Positions 52,201 to 60,295 of a stretch of DNA of 64,000 nucleotides are shown here, in pieces. The DNA is from Noviherbaspirillum pedocola. GTDB lineage: Bacteria; Pseudomonadota; Gammaproteobacteria; Burkholderiales; Burkholderiaceae_D. A program made the translations under genes and the position numbers. The notes under the pieces were generated by a model. It did no database searches. It saw only the letters and a list, made by a program, of their open reading frames with translations, and was not told where the DNA came from. Numbering within the stretch: the first letter of the stretch is position 1; every line of letters begins with the position of its first letter. Location of the stretch: positions 496,001 to 560,000 of the forward strand of contig NZ_JAEPBG010000003.1 in NCBI RefSeq assembly GCF_016632335.1. Direction: 5' to 3'.

Positions 52201-54668
52201 CCGGAAACCGTACCGGTCGATGCGACGGTATTGCTCGCGTCGACGTTCACGCTCGCATTGCCGCCCAGCGCAAGGCTGCGCGCGGTATTGAAGCTGTCGG
52301 TGGCACGCAGCGTGCCGCCATTGAGCGCTACGCCATTCGATGCGTCGCCCAGTGCTGCGTCCGTGCCCACCTGCAGTGTCGCGCCTGCGTTCACCACGTT
52401 GCCGCCGGTGTAGCTGTTGGTGCCGCCCAGCACCAGCGTGCCGTTGTTGACGGTATTGCCGCCCGCATGAGACACGACGCCATTGAGCGCCAGGGTGCCC
52501 GCGCCATCCTTGACCAGCGCACCGCTGCCCGAAACCGTACCGGTCGATGCGAGGGTATCGTCCGCGTCAACGTTCACGTGCGCATTGCCGCTGAGACCAA
52601 GGCCGCGCGCAGTATCGAAGCTGCCGGTGGCATGCAGCGTGCCGCCGTTGAGCGCCACACCATTGGCTGCATTGCCGAGTGCGGCGTCCGTCGCAACCTG
52701 CAGCGTACCGCCAGCATTGACGACGTTGCCGCCGGTGTAGCTGTTGTTGCCGCCCAGGACCAGCGTGCCGTTGTTGACGGTGTTGCCGCCCGCATGCGAC
52801 ACGACGCCATTGAGCGCCAGGGTGCCCGCGCCATCCTTGACCAACGCGCCGCTGCCGGAAACCGTACCGGTCGATGCGAGGGTATCGTTGGCGTCGACGT
52901 TCACGTGCGCATTGCCGCCCAGCGTAAGGCTGCGCGCGGTATTGAAACTGCCGGTGGCATGCAGCGTGCCGCCGTTGAGCGCCACGCCATTGGCTGCATT
53001 GCCCAATGCGGCGTTCGTTGCAACCTGCAGCGTGCCGCCAGCGTTCACGACGTTTCCGCCGGTGTAGCTGTTGTTGCCGCCCAGGACCAGCGTGCCGTTG
53101 TTGACGGTGTTGCCGCCCGCGTGTGACAGCCCGCCATTGAGTACCAGGGTGCCCGCGCCATCCTTGACCAACGCGCCGCTGCCCGAAACCGTACCGGTCG
53201 ATGCGAGGGTATCGTCCGCGTCAACGTTCACGTGCGCATTGCCGCTGAGACCAAGGCCGCGCGCAGTATCGAAGCTGCCGGTGGCATGCAGCGTGCCGCC
53301 GTTGAGCGCTACACCATTGGCTGCATTGCCCAGTGCGGCGTTCGTTGCAACCTGCAGCGTGCCACCAGCGTTCACGACGTTGCCGCCGGTGTAGCTGTTG
53401 TTGCCGCCCAGGACCAGCGTGCCGTTGTTGACGCTGTTGCCGCCCGCGTGTGACAGCCCGCCATTGAGTACCAGGGTGCCCGCGCCATCCTTGACCAGCC
53501 CACCGCTGCCGGAAACATTGCCGCTGTCGGTCAGCGTGGTGCCGGAATCGGTGCTGATCGTGCCTGTGCCGGTCAGCGCGATGTTGCGCGCGGTGGCGAA
53601 GGAAGCCGTGGTTTGAAGTGTCGCGCCATTGATGGCGATTGCGCCGGCACTATCGCCCAGGTTTGCATCAGCGCTGACTTGCACAGTGCCGGCTCCGATG
53701 GTCACGCCGCCCTGAAAGGTATTGGCGCCGGAAAGCACCAGGGTGCCCGTTCCGGTTTTGCTCAGCCCGCCATTGCCAGAAATCGTGCCCGTCATTGCGA
53801 CCCCATGCCCATTGGTGTCGACAGTGCCGCCAGTGGCGTTGATCGTCGCGTTCTTGCTGGTCACCGTGTCGGCGCCGTATTGCAACGTGCCGCCGTCAAA
53901 GGTAAGCGTGGTCTGGGAATAAGCGGTGCTCGACGTGTCATGCAGCGTAGGCGCCAGGTTGCCATTCGTCGTATCGATGTAATGGTTGACGGGAGCCGTG
54001 CTCGGAGCGCCGATGACCGTGATGGAACCATCGGAGTTGATGGTGAAGGTTCCGGCGTTGATGGCCGCATCGGACGGCGTCCAGACTGCGGTCAGCGGTC
54101 CTGCGGCATAACCGAAGTTGTAGAGACCCGAACCGAGGCCGGCGAATGTCGTTTGCTGAAATGCATAGATGTTGTGGCCACTGCTGCTGCTGGTGAAGTC
54201 AACCGCCGATGTGGCCGTATTGGGAAAGAAATAGTTCTGGCCGAGCGTCAATCCACCGGGCAGCACGCCGTTTGAGACATTGACAAAGTTCGGAACAAGG
54301 GCAAAAGCGCTGGTGGCGCTGTAGCCGTTGGGGCCAGTCAGGACGATGGAGCCTTCCGGCCCGACGTTGCCCGAGTGCCAGCTGCCGTAGATGATGTTGA
54401 CGGTGCTCGTGCCATTCGAATCCGGGGTGATGATCCAACCCAGGGAATCGGTATGGGCTGCCGCGAAGTTCATCTGCATCAGTGCCAGAGCGCCAAGCAA
54501 CGCACGCAATGCGAAATTGCCGCGATGAGAATATCGCTTGCTAGGGCTGCTTTCCGGCGCGATCAGTGCCTTGGACGAGCGCGATTTGCCGCGGGCGCGG
54601 GCAAGCTCCGAAACGGCGACGAACATCTTGCTGCACTCATTCCAGATGAGTCGGTAGGTATGGTTCAT
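49245..54668 (-). CDS. giant classical autotransporter with ESPR and tandem passenger repeats
   Basis: A 1807-residue type Va secreted protein. The start at 54668 gives an ESPR-type signal (MNHTYRLIWNECSKMFVAV...) with the cleavage region near NFAAAH. The passenger is a long beta-helix of Gly/Asn-rich repeats; residues about 396-1158 are seven copies of a 109-residue unit (GTLVLGGNNSYTGGN is the core). A PATR/autochaperone-like stretch GTLAPGNSPGTLTV precedes the barrel (about 1530-1807), which ends in Phe (GGVRISF). No passenger catalytic motif is visible, so adhesin or autoaggregation factor is likely. No protease site was identified. Confidence 0.93.
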   Translation of the reverse strand: MNHTYRLIWNECSKMFVAVSELARARGKSRSSKALIAPESSPSKRYSHRGNFALRALLGALALMQMNFAAAHTDSLGWIITPDSNGTSTVNIIYGSWHSGNVGPEGSIVLTGPNGYSATSAFALVPNFVNVSNGVLPGGLTLGQNYFFPNTATSAVDFTSSSSGHNIYAFQQTTFAGLGSGLYNFGYAAGPLTAVWTPSDAAINAGTFTINSDGSITVIGAPSTAPVNHYIDTTNGNLAPTLHDTSSTAYSQTTLTFDGGTLQYGADTVTSKNATINATGGTVDTNGHGVAMTGTISGNGGLSKTGTGTLVLSGANTFQGGVTIGAGTVQVSADANLGDSAGAIAINGATLQTTASFATARNIALTGTGTISTDSGTTLTDSGNVSGSGGLVKDGAGTLVLNGGLSHAGGNSVNNGTLVLGGNNSYTGGNVVNAGGTLQVATNAALGNAANGVALNGGTLHATGSFDTARGLGLSGNAHVNVDADDTLASTGTVSGSGALVKDGAGTLVLNGGLSHAGGNTVNNGTLVLGGNNSYTGGNVVNAGGTLQVATNAALGNAANGVALNGGTLHATGSFNTARSLTLGGNAHVNVDANDTLASTGTVSGSGALVKDGAGTLALNGVVSHAGGNTVNNGTLVLGGNNSYTGGNVVNAGGTLQVATDAALGNAANGVALNGGTLHATGSFDTARGLGLSGNAHVNVDADDTLASTGTVSGSGALVKDGAGTLALNGVVSHAGGNTVNNGTLVLGGTNSYTGGNVVNAGATLQVGTDAALGDASNGVALNGGTLRATDSFNTARSLALGGNASVNVDASNTVASTGTVSGNGGLVKDGAGTLVLNGALSHGGGNTVNNGTLVLGGNNSYTGGNVINAGGTLQVATDAALGDASNGVALNDGTLQATGSFDTARNLTLGGNASVNVDANNTVGSTGAVSGNGALIKDGAGTLVLNGALSHGGGNTVNNGTLVLGGNNSYTGGNVVNAGATLQVGTDAALGDASNGVALNGGTLRATGSFNTARSLAIDSNAQVSVDGNNTVASTGAVSGNGALIKDGAGTLNIAGNASHGGGTIVNNGTLVLGGNNSYTGGNVVNAGGTLQVAKDASLGAASNVVVLNGGTLATTATFDTARNVTLASNSSINVADGTTLTEKGQFSGSGRLYKDGSGTLVLTGDNIAWTGGTTIDAGLVKVTSPTGIGTGDVILNGGIIQTTVTLTTGQKINVAANTTIYTDANTTTTLTGTMSNTELGESSDGCFIKSGAGTLNMAGTATLKNGTCVQQGMLRANGVLNSIVTVDQGAYLRGSGLVTGPITVSGTLAPGNSPGTLTVSSTVTMNPGSAFQADINGLGTASGPGNYSRLLITGAGNQYIANGATLLPNLVNITGANTYTPYVPQVGDTFRIVTAEGGINGRFAPLTQPQGMADGTRMAVFYNVANSNSIDLRVVPVSYASYFAPGLNTNATSAARALDKAMALNDAGTATDTQTVLTYGIAGVSASQLPNLVRTLAGEVHGAIAAVAPLAGQSLQNTVARQLSGATPSNVSAQEALWADLSGNHGRWTSDTQSSGFTANRTQLTVGADMVKNGDTRFGAGLSHAQSNVSASAGSGSVEQNLAFVYGEQAVGGVKVDALAGIGRSTWDSRRGDPFQIAGVLENNAKGSDALVSLGVRAPWQLHGFALEPFARVMWQRSRRDGFQENTATPAALQLSDYSANGTRMLVGVAGGSQVRDPLAAKATVRYSVGVGRDSGNLAQAAVSASLAGMGTSIVSPDVGRSFVQASVEGTAKLGKGAYAYYGLNGEARSGKNDVGVTGGVRISF
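51194..53482. repeat. seven in-register 327-bp tandem repeats
   Basis: The marker ccggtgtagctg recurs at 51424, 51751, 52078, 52405, 52732, 53059 and 53386, every step exactly 327 bp. A second marker (ccatcctt) keeps the same register from 51194 to 53483. Copies differ by base substitutions but show no length change, so the 109-residue unit is kept intact. Fragments of related sequence continue on both sides. Confidence 0.93.
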
Positions 54669-54845
54669 GAATTTGGAGTCTTTCCAGAGTTTCAGATGGA
54701 GGGCCGTACCCGACGTCAACGGCACCGCAAGAATCACGTCAGGCGAGCGCGGGAGTTAGCGAATGACCGGCGCAAGGCAAAAGCATCCCTGGCGGCACAT
54801 TCGTGTCGCATTCGCTGACGAAAGAGGTTGTATTTTGTTTTCCTG

Positions 54846-54956
54846 CTATGCGCCCGATCGATCCAGGCCGCCCTTGTCCCACACGAGTCTGAGTTCGGAC
54901 GCAGCAACGAACATCTTGAGACCGATTCCGCACGCGAAGTAGTAGGTGTTATTCAT
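54846..54956 (-). pseudogene. orphan ESPR remnant of a second autotransporter
   Basis: A 36-codon frame opens MNNTYYFACGIGLKMFVAA and continues SELRLVWDKGG before a stop. It aligns with the ESPR of the autotransporter just downstream (MNHTYRLIWNECSKMFVAV, then SELARARGK) at most positions: MN-TY at the start, KMFVA-SEL in the middle. No signal-peptide core or passenger follows. This looks like the decayed 5' end of a duplicated or deleted autotransporter gene. Confidence 0.65.
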
Positions 54957-55489
54957 GGCGTTTCTGGGGATGGAAAAAGCGCGACCAGGCAAGCGTTCAT
55001 AAGTCCTGACCAACAGATGAATCCGGAAGGCATTGCAACGTCGCTCCACGAAGCGATTTGCTGCGGCAAAGGACGTTCAACTTCTCCGTTTCATAGGGCG
55101 CTATCATTTCACTTTTTCCACGTGGAAATTTAAGCCGGTTTCCTAGCGACAACGAGTTAAATACTAATGGTAGTAGGAAACTTACCAATTGACAGTACGC
55201 GGATCTCCAGGGCCAATTTCTCCATGCAAGCCTGCAGGGCCGCAAAAGATCCCGGATTGGTAATGCTGCGCAGTGAAAGCCGATGCATGCCATTTCACGC
55301 TGCTAAGAGCGTGGCGCCGTGTCAGGCGTCACCCGACCCGGGAAGCTGCGCGGCAGAAAGGATGGCAGCGACGCCTTTAGCGCTTGGGCTCATGGAGGCT
55401 GTCATGAGCCCTGGGACCTATCAGAAGAGGCCTCTGCATTTACCGCCAATGGAGTCGGCACTACCCCTTAATTTCCCTGAAACAGGGTA
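54957..55489. other. intergenic region with palindromes, no intact gene
   Basis: No protein or RNA gene is supported. I see a perfect 14-bp palindrome tttccacgtggaaa (55115-55128), an 8-bp inverted pair gtttccta/taggaaac (55138-55145 with 55174-55181) and a consensus-like ttgaca (55189-55194) without a good -10. A weak hairpin ccctg-ttt-caggg near 55478 could end the proline iminopeptidase transcript. Confidence 0.45.
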
Positions 55490-56473
55490 TTAGTCAAAGC
55501 CGCGTCGCATCCGAAACGCCTCGGTCGCCTCAACCAGCGCGGCCATGATGCCCGGCTCGCTGGCGGAATGGCCGGCGTCGGCGATGACGCGCAGACGCGC
55601 CTGCGGCCAGGAGCGCGCCAACTTGTAAGCGGTAGCCGGCGGGCAGACGACGTCATAGCGGCCCTGCACGATGATTGCCGGCAGGTGGCGAATCCGGTCC
55701 ACGCCCTGCAGCAGCGCGCCCGACGCAAGAAAGCCCCCATGCAGAAAGTAATGCGCTTCCAGCCGGCCGATGCCGATGGCAACCGCATCCGAGCCGAAGT
55801 CGGCGATGGTTTCTGCATCCGGCAGCAGCCGCGCGCAACTGCCTTCATAGATGCTCCAGGCCCGCGCGGCGGCGCGCGATTGCGCGATGTCTTCGGAAAA
55901 CAGGCGGCGCGCATAAGCGCCGAGCAGGTCGTCGCGTTCCTCTTCGGGCACCGCGCCGATGAAGGCCGCGTGCGCTTCGGGGAAGAACAGGCCCATGCCG
56001 TGCATGAACCAATCGATCTCGGCGGCGCTGCACAGGAAGATGCCGCGCAGGATAAAGCCGCTGCAACGCTGCGGATGCGCCTGCCCGTAGGCCAGCGCCA
56101 GCGTCGAGCCCCAGGAGCCGCCGAAGATCAGCCAGCGTTCGATGCCGAGCATGACGCGCAGCCGCTCGATGTCTTCCACCAGCAAGGGCGTGGTGTTGTC
56201 ACGCACTTCGCCCAGCGGCGTGGAGCGGCCCGCGCCACGCTGGTCGAACAGCACGATACGGTAATGACTGGGATCGAAGAAGCGCCGGTGCTTCGGGCTG
56301 ATGCCGCCGCCGGGCCCGCCATGCAGAAACAGCACCGGCTCGCCCTGCGGATTGCCGCATTCCTCCCAGTACAGCGTATGGATGGCGTCCACAGCCAGCA
56401 TGCCGCTGCGGTAGGGCTCGATAGGCGGAAACAGCGGCGCGTCCTGGGAAGACTCGGCAATCGTATGCGGCAT
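55490..56473 (-). CDS. pip: proline iminopeptidase
   Basis: A 327-residue alpha/beta hydrolase of peptidase family S33. It has HGGPGGGISPKHRRFFDP (51-68, oxyanion loop), DQRGAGRSTP (78-87), the nucleophile elbow GGSWGS (Ser120), and the later Asp and His in RYDVVCPP and DAGHSASEPG. It removes N-terminal proline from peptides in the cytoplasm. The start at 56473 (MPHTIAESS) fits family length; an upstream in-frame ATG would add 63 atypical residues. Confidence 0.93.
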   Translation of the reverse strand: MPHTIAESSQDAPLFPPIEPYRSGMLAVDAIHTLYWEECGNPQGEPVLFLHGGPGGGISPKHRRFFDPSHYRIVLFDQRGAGRSTPLGEVRDNTTPLLVEDIERLRVMLGIERWLIFGGSWGSTLALAYGQAHPQRCSGFILRGIFLCSAAEIDWFMHGMGLFFPEAHAAFIGAVPEEERDDLLGAYARRLFSEDIAQSRAAARAWSIYEGSCARLLPDAETIADFGSDAVAIGIGRLEAHYFLHGGFLASGALLQGVDRIRHLPAIIVQGRYDVVCPPATAYKLARSWPQARLRVIADAGHSASEPGIMAALVEATEAFRMRRGFD

Positions 56474-56558
56474 GATGGCATGGCGGAATGGGCAAGCCGG
56501 CACGATAGCATCGATACGCGCCGGCCTCATACCGCATATCGCGCGCGGCAGAGCGGCA

Positions 56559-57884
56559 TCAGCTGCGCAGTTGCGCCGCGGCCGCAAGCATGCCGTCGAG
56601 TATGCGCTGTGCCAGCGCTTCGGGAAAACCCGGTGGCAGCGCTTGCCACACGGTGGTCGCAACGCCGGGCGCGGCGTCGATCGCTTCGTCGATCAGCGCA
56701 TCGGGCGCTCCGCCGTAGCCACATCGACGCGCGGTTTCCACCATGTGCCGCCGCTGCACCTCGGCGGCGCGGTAATGCCGGTTCCTGCCTATCCATGCCA
56801 TGGCCATCTTCACTTCCTGCGGCGCGAGCTGATTGGCCCCGGTGCCGATGATGGGCCAGGTTGAAATCACGTCGTACAAGGGCGTGAGGCGATAGCGGTC
56901 GCCCGCTTCGAGAAAGAGGCTGAAGTTCTTTGCATGACCGTCAGTGGCGCGCAGCAGCCAGAACACGACCTGGGCCTTGAGGAACACCTTCAGGTCCTCG
57001 TCGCGCGCAGCCGAGTTGGCAAGCAGCGTCGCAATGGCGTGCATGCCGACGCCGCCATCGGCTTCATAGCGTCGGCTGGCCGGCACGCCGTGCGCCTGGC
57101 AAAAGTCTTCCTGCGGCAGGCGCAGCCAATAGCCATCGCGCGACAGGCGTCGGTCGAAGCGCTCGACGACCAGTGCCCGGGTCGCGCCGAACACCAGGAT
57201 CGCCGAGCGCGGCACCGGCAAGCCGAAGGCTTCCAGGATGCGTGCGCACAGCCACTCGTTTTCCACCGAGGTCGACATGTCGGCGCGGCGATTGCCCACC
57301 AGGCCAAGGGGCAGCTTGAAGATATGCGTGGTGGGCGTGCTGTTGCGTGGCAGGCACCAGTTCCCTTCGTTCCAGAGCAATGCGGTCTTTTCCTGGGCGC
57401 CGGCAATCGACAGCCGCAAATCCTCTTCGCCGCCCGGGGCGAGCGCATGCGCCGGATTGACGGTGTTGCGCAGCAGGCGCTCGACATCGTCTTCACCGAG
57501 CGGCTCCGCCTCGATCGATCGCCAGTTGCGTGGTTCTTCATCTGGCGGCAGCAACTGGATCGCGCCGGCGCAGTCGCGGCCGATGGCCCCCAGCAGCGAA
57601 AAGGCGCTGGCGTCGTCGGCGCGAAAGCGCTGCTGTACCCGGCGCCGTATCGCTTCGCTGTCGGGCAGCAGATTGTCGAAGAAGAAGTTCACCGCCTCGC
57701 TGCGCACGATTGGGTGGGCCTCGATGGCAGGCAGCGACAGCGACAGCGAGCGGCATGCGCTCGATGCAAACCAATCGGCGTCGTAAGCGAAGACCGGCTC
57801 GCCCTGCGGCGGCAGGCGCCATTCGCCGACGCGCACGCCGTTCTGCCAGACCGCCAGCGCCTGGGTCTTGCTGGGGCGGCCCAT
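56559..57884 (-). CDS. hipA: HipA-family serine/threonine kinase toxin (E. coli-like)
   Basis: A 441-residue kinase very similar in layout to E. coli HipA. It has LRLSIAGAQEKTALL (156-170, Ser159 at the autophosphorylation position), TPTTHIFKLP (Lys190), ERFDRR, LRLPQEDFCQ, catalytic ATDGHAKNFS (Asp315, Asn320) and metal Asp338 in LYDV. All active-site residues are present, so a working toxin is expected, with GltX as the likely target by family. Its ATG overlaps the last base of the hipB stop (TAATG). Confidence 0.94.
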   Translation of the reverse strand: MGRPSKTQALAVWQNGVRVGEWRLPPQGEPVFAYDADWFASSACRSLSLSLPAIEAHPIVRSEAVNFFFDNLLPDSEAIRRRVQQRFRADDASAFSLLGAIGRDCAGAIQLLPPDEEPRNWRSIEAEPLGEDDVERLLRNTVNPAHALAPGGEEDLRLSIAGAQEKTALLWNEGNWCLPRNSTPTTHIFKLPLGLVGNRRADMSTSVENEWLCARILEAFGLPVPRSAILVFGATRALVVERFDRRLSRDGYWLRLPQEDFCQAHGVPASRRYEADGGVGMHAIATLLANSAARDEDLKVFLKAQVVFWLLRATDGHAKNFSLFLEAGDRYRLTPLYDVISTWPIIGTGANQLAPQEVKMAMAWIGRNRHYRAAEVQRRHMVETARRCGYGGAPDALIDEAIDAAPGVATTVWQALPPGFPEALAQRILDGMLAAAAQLRS

Positions 57885-58171
57885 TACCACTCCAGCGGTG
57901 GATTCTCGGCTACGCGCGGCGCGTCGCTTTCAGTTTGGGCTAGCGGATAGTCTGCCGGCCTTTCGACTATCGTGATTTCCAGCCCGAGCGCCGCAGTCAT
58001 GCGCAACAGCTGCGCCACCGTGATGCGGCCCGGGTGCAGCTCCAGGGTGGATAAGCGCGCCTGGCTCATGCCGGCGCGCTGCGCCAGCTGCGTCTGGTTC
58101 AGCCGGCGCGTCTTGCGGTAGCCCTGCAGCAGATGACCGAGCTGCGTTTCAGTGAGAATGGTCTGTCCCAT
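57884..58171 (-). CDS. hipB: HipB-like XRE-family antitoxin/repressor
   Basis: A 95-residue protein with a classic HTH (about 10-70): GYRKTRRLNQTQLAQRAGMS, ARLSTLELHPGRITVAQLLRMTAALGLEITIV. A short Pro-rich tail follows (PPLEW), comparable with the HipB C-terminus that ends in Trp. Ribosome site agga lies 6 nt before the ATG, and two operator copies lie further upstream. It would bind HipA and repress the operon. Confidence 0.92.
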   Translation of the reverse strand: MGQTILTETQLGHLLQGYRKTRRLNQTQLAQRAGMSQARLSTLELHPGRITVAQLLRMTAALGLEITIVERPADYPLAQTESDAPRVAENPPLEW

Positions 58172-58186
58172 GATTTATCCTGAAAA

Positions 58187-58235
58187 CGAATAAAACCGTT
58201 TTATTCGAAAAAAGAGTAAAACGATTTTATTCGAA
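58187..58235. promoter_or_regulatory. two tandem AT-rich operators of hipBA
   Basis: A perfect palindrome cgaataaaac-c-gttttattcg (58187-58207) lies 15 nt upstream of the hipB start. A second copy (58216-58235) matches the first at about 17 of 20 positions (ttcgaataaaa.cgtttta on the minus strand), 26 bp further upstream. The region is far more AT-rich than its surroundings and must hold the hipBA promoter. Confidence 0.7.
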
Positions 58236-58304
58236 AACCGGATAAACCGCGAGATGCGCCTGTCTCGGTTAAGGCTGTCCTTGCCTGACCGGGCCACACC
58301 CGCT

Positions 58305-60050
58305 TCAGCCTGGATTCTGGCAGGAGAAGCTGGCGGCATCGTCAATGCTGCCGCTGCCCTTGTACACAGCGATCTTCGGATACGCGCACAGCGGCCGGCT
58401 GCGATTGGCCGCCCAGCCCGAAGGCACATCGGCATTGGCGCCGCCCGCGTTGCCCACGCCGCGCGCGCTGGCCGGCACGCTGTCCGGCGCCTGGCCCTTC
58501 TCGACCCAGTTCACCAGCGGCGTGAGCATGTCGAACTGGTCCGTCGCCGGTCCGCCGCTGCAATGGTTCATGCCCGCCACGCGATAGAAGCGCGCGAAGT
58601 TCGATGCGTCGCCGCCGTTGGCGCTGCGCAGGCCGTCGTACCAGGAGGTGGTGTCGTCGCTGGAGAAGATCGGGTCGCTGGTGCCGTGGTAGACCAGCAT
58701 CTTCGCGCCGCGGTTCTTCAGCGTGGAAAGGTTGGTCGGATTCGGCGGCGTCATGAACGACATCGCGCTTTCGGTATAGGTCGGGTTCGTTGCATTGATC
58801 TCGGCCAGCAGGCTGTCGAGGCTGTAGGTCAGCATGAAGTTGTTGGCATCGAAGTTCGGCGACAGCGGCGGCACCTTCCAGATCAGCGCCACTGCGCCGG
58901 CATCACGCTGCGCCGGGCTGGTGAACTTCCACGATGCCCAGCCGGAGGTGGCCAAACCCGCGTCATACGGAAAGCTGGTGTAGATCTTCTTGCCGCTTTC
59001 GGTGACGGCGCCGGCGAAGAGCTGCGCAATCGCGCTCTTCTGCGCCGATGACAGGCAGGTGCCGTCTCGCGCGCCGCTGCAGGTCGGCACGTCGCGGTTC
59101 AGATCGAACGCGGTCTGGCAGGCGCCGATGTTTTGTACCAGTCCATCCTTCGCGCCGTCGAGCGCATCGCATTTGTCCAGCACTGCGTTCGACACCAGCG
59201 CGCGCTCGGCTTGCGTGAACCCGGTGGAAATGTCGCTGGCATTGGTGGCAAGCGCGGCATAGGTGCGGCCGCCGGCCAGGTTTGCGGTGGCCGCGAGCGG
59301 CAGTCGGAAACCCGGGTCGCCGACGAGGTAGCCGTCGTACTGATCGGCATAACGCGACGCAGCCACCATCGTGTGGCGCCCGCCATTGGAGCAGCCGCCG
59401 ATATAGGAACGATCCGGTCCCTTGCCATAGGCGGTCTGTATCACTGCCTTGGCCATGGGGGTCAACTTGCCGACCGCCTGGTAGCCATAGTCCAGCCGCG
59501 CCTGCGGATCGATGCCGAAGGCGGCAGTTTGGCCGGCGTGGCCGGCGTCCGAGCTGATCACGGCGAAACCCTGGTTCAAGGCATTGTCCAGCGGCCCGCC
59601 GCCGCCGACCGGGCCGGTCGCGGGCACGACGCTGCCGTCGGTGCCGCCATTGGCCTGGTAGAAGAAGCGGCCGTTCCATGCATTCGGCAGGCGCATCTCG
59701 AAGCCGATCGCATAGCTCTGGCCATCGACCGGGCTCACGCGCTGGAGCATCTTGCCGGTGATCTGGCAATGCGCCGGCACTGCCTTGCCGGCGATGGTCT
59801 GACCGCCGGCGGCGATCGCATTGGCCGCAGTGATCGTGGTGTTCGGATAGTTGATCCTGCTGACGAGGTCGGTGCAGGAGGTGAGCGCAGCGCCCGTCGC
59901 CGCGGCGAGCTGCGGCAGCGTGCCGCTATTGCTGGTGTTGTTCGCGTTGGAGGCAGAGTTGTCGTCGCTGCCGCCGCATGCGGACAGGACTGCAGCGGCG
60001 ATGATGGACAGGGCCAGCGTACGTTGCCGGCTGCACAGTTGCATGGTCAT
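58305..60050 (-). CDS. tannase/feruloyl esterase-family lipoprotein
   Basis: A 581-residue secreted esterase. Lipobox LSACGG (Cys about 25) marks a surface or periplasmic lipoprotein. The family's CS-D-HC pattern is visible: GCSNGGRHTM (nucleophile Ser with its neighbouring Cys), an Asp in GTSDPIFSSDD, and MNHCSGG. It would release ferulate or gallate from plant esters. The ribosome site aaggag is strong; the ATG at 60044 is an alternative. The downstream-acting ferulate genes lie on the same strand. Confidence 0.9.
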   Translation of the reverse strand: MTMQLCSRQRTLALSIIAAAVLSACGGSDDNSASNANNTSNSGTLPQLAAATGAALTSCTDLVSRINYPNTTITAANAIAAGGQTIAGKAVPAHCQITGKMLQRVSPVDGQSYAIGFEMRLPNAWNGRFFYQANGGTDGSVVPATGPVGGGGPLDNALNQGFAVISSDAGHAGQTAAFGIDPQARLDYGYQAVGKLTPMAKAVIQTAYGKGPDRSYIGGCSNGGRHTMVAASRYADQYDGYLVGDPGFRLPLAATANLAGGRTYAALATNASDISTGFTQAERALVSNAVLDKCDALDGAKDGLVQNIGACQTAFDLNRDVPTCSGARDGTCLSSAQKSAIAQLFAGAVTESGKKIYTSFPYDAGLATSGWASWKFTSPAQRDAGAVALIWKVPPLSPNFDANNFMLTYSLDSLLAEINATNPTYTESAMSFMTPPNPTNLSTLKNRGAKMLVYHGTSDPIFSSDDTTSWYDGLRSANGGDASNFARFYRVAGMNHCSGGPATDQFDMLTPLVNWVEKGQAPDSVPASARGVGNAGGANADVPSGWAANRSRPLCAYPKIAVYKGSGSIDDAASFSCQNPG

Positions 60051-60295
60051 GAAGGTCTCCTTGTTGGTTTGTCTTTATATGCGTGATGCCGCGCGCTGCA
60101 CCACGGTTTCCATTGCTTCGTCCTGATGCGGCGCATCGAAGCCTGTCGCGAGAAAGCTTGAAACATATGGCAACGGTAACTCGCCGTACAGCGCTGCCCT
60201 TCGATACGCCGCCATGCGGCTACTCAGGGCGAACGTGGGCTCTTGCATGCGAGCCGGAATGCGCAGGCGCTGCAGACACCCTGAATACCGGGTCA

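Noticed and set aside
50097-53126. A 1009-codon open frame on the plus strand across the autotransporter repeats
   Set aside because: It is antisense to a gene with clear signal peptide, repeats and barrel. GC-rich codon bias keeps the opposite frame open and the 327-bp periodicity repeats it. No ribosome site or domain supports it.
51194-53482. Possible CRISPR array
   Set aside because: Units are 327 bp, coding and contiguous, with no short repeat/unique spacer alternation.
54997-55293. A 98-codon minus-strand frame before the ESPR remnant
   Set aside because: Composition and Cys/Arg content look random, there is no ribosome site, and it does not resemble an autotransporter passenger.
58176-58244. 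E. coli-type HipB operator (tatcc...ggata)
   Set aside because: The two half-sites are 59 nt apart, and tatcc is simply the complement of the hipB ribosome site. The cgaataaaac palindromes are better operator candidates.
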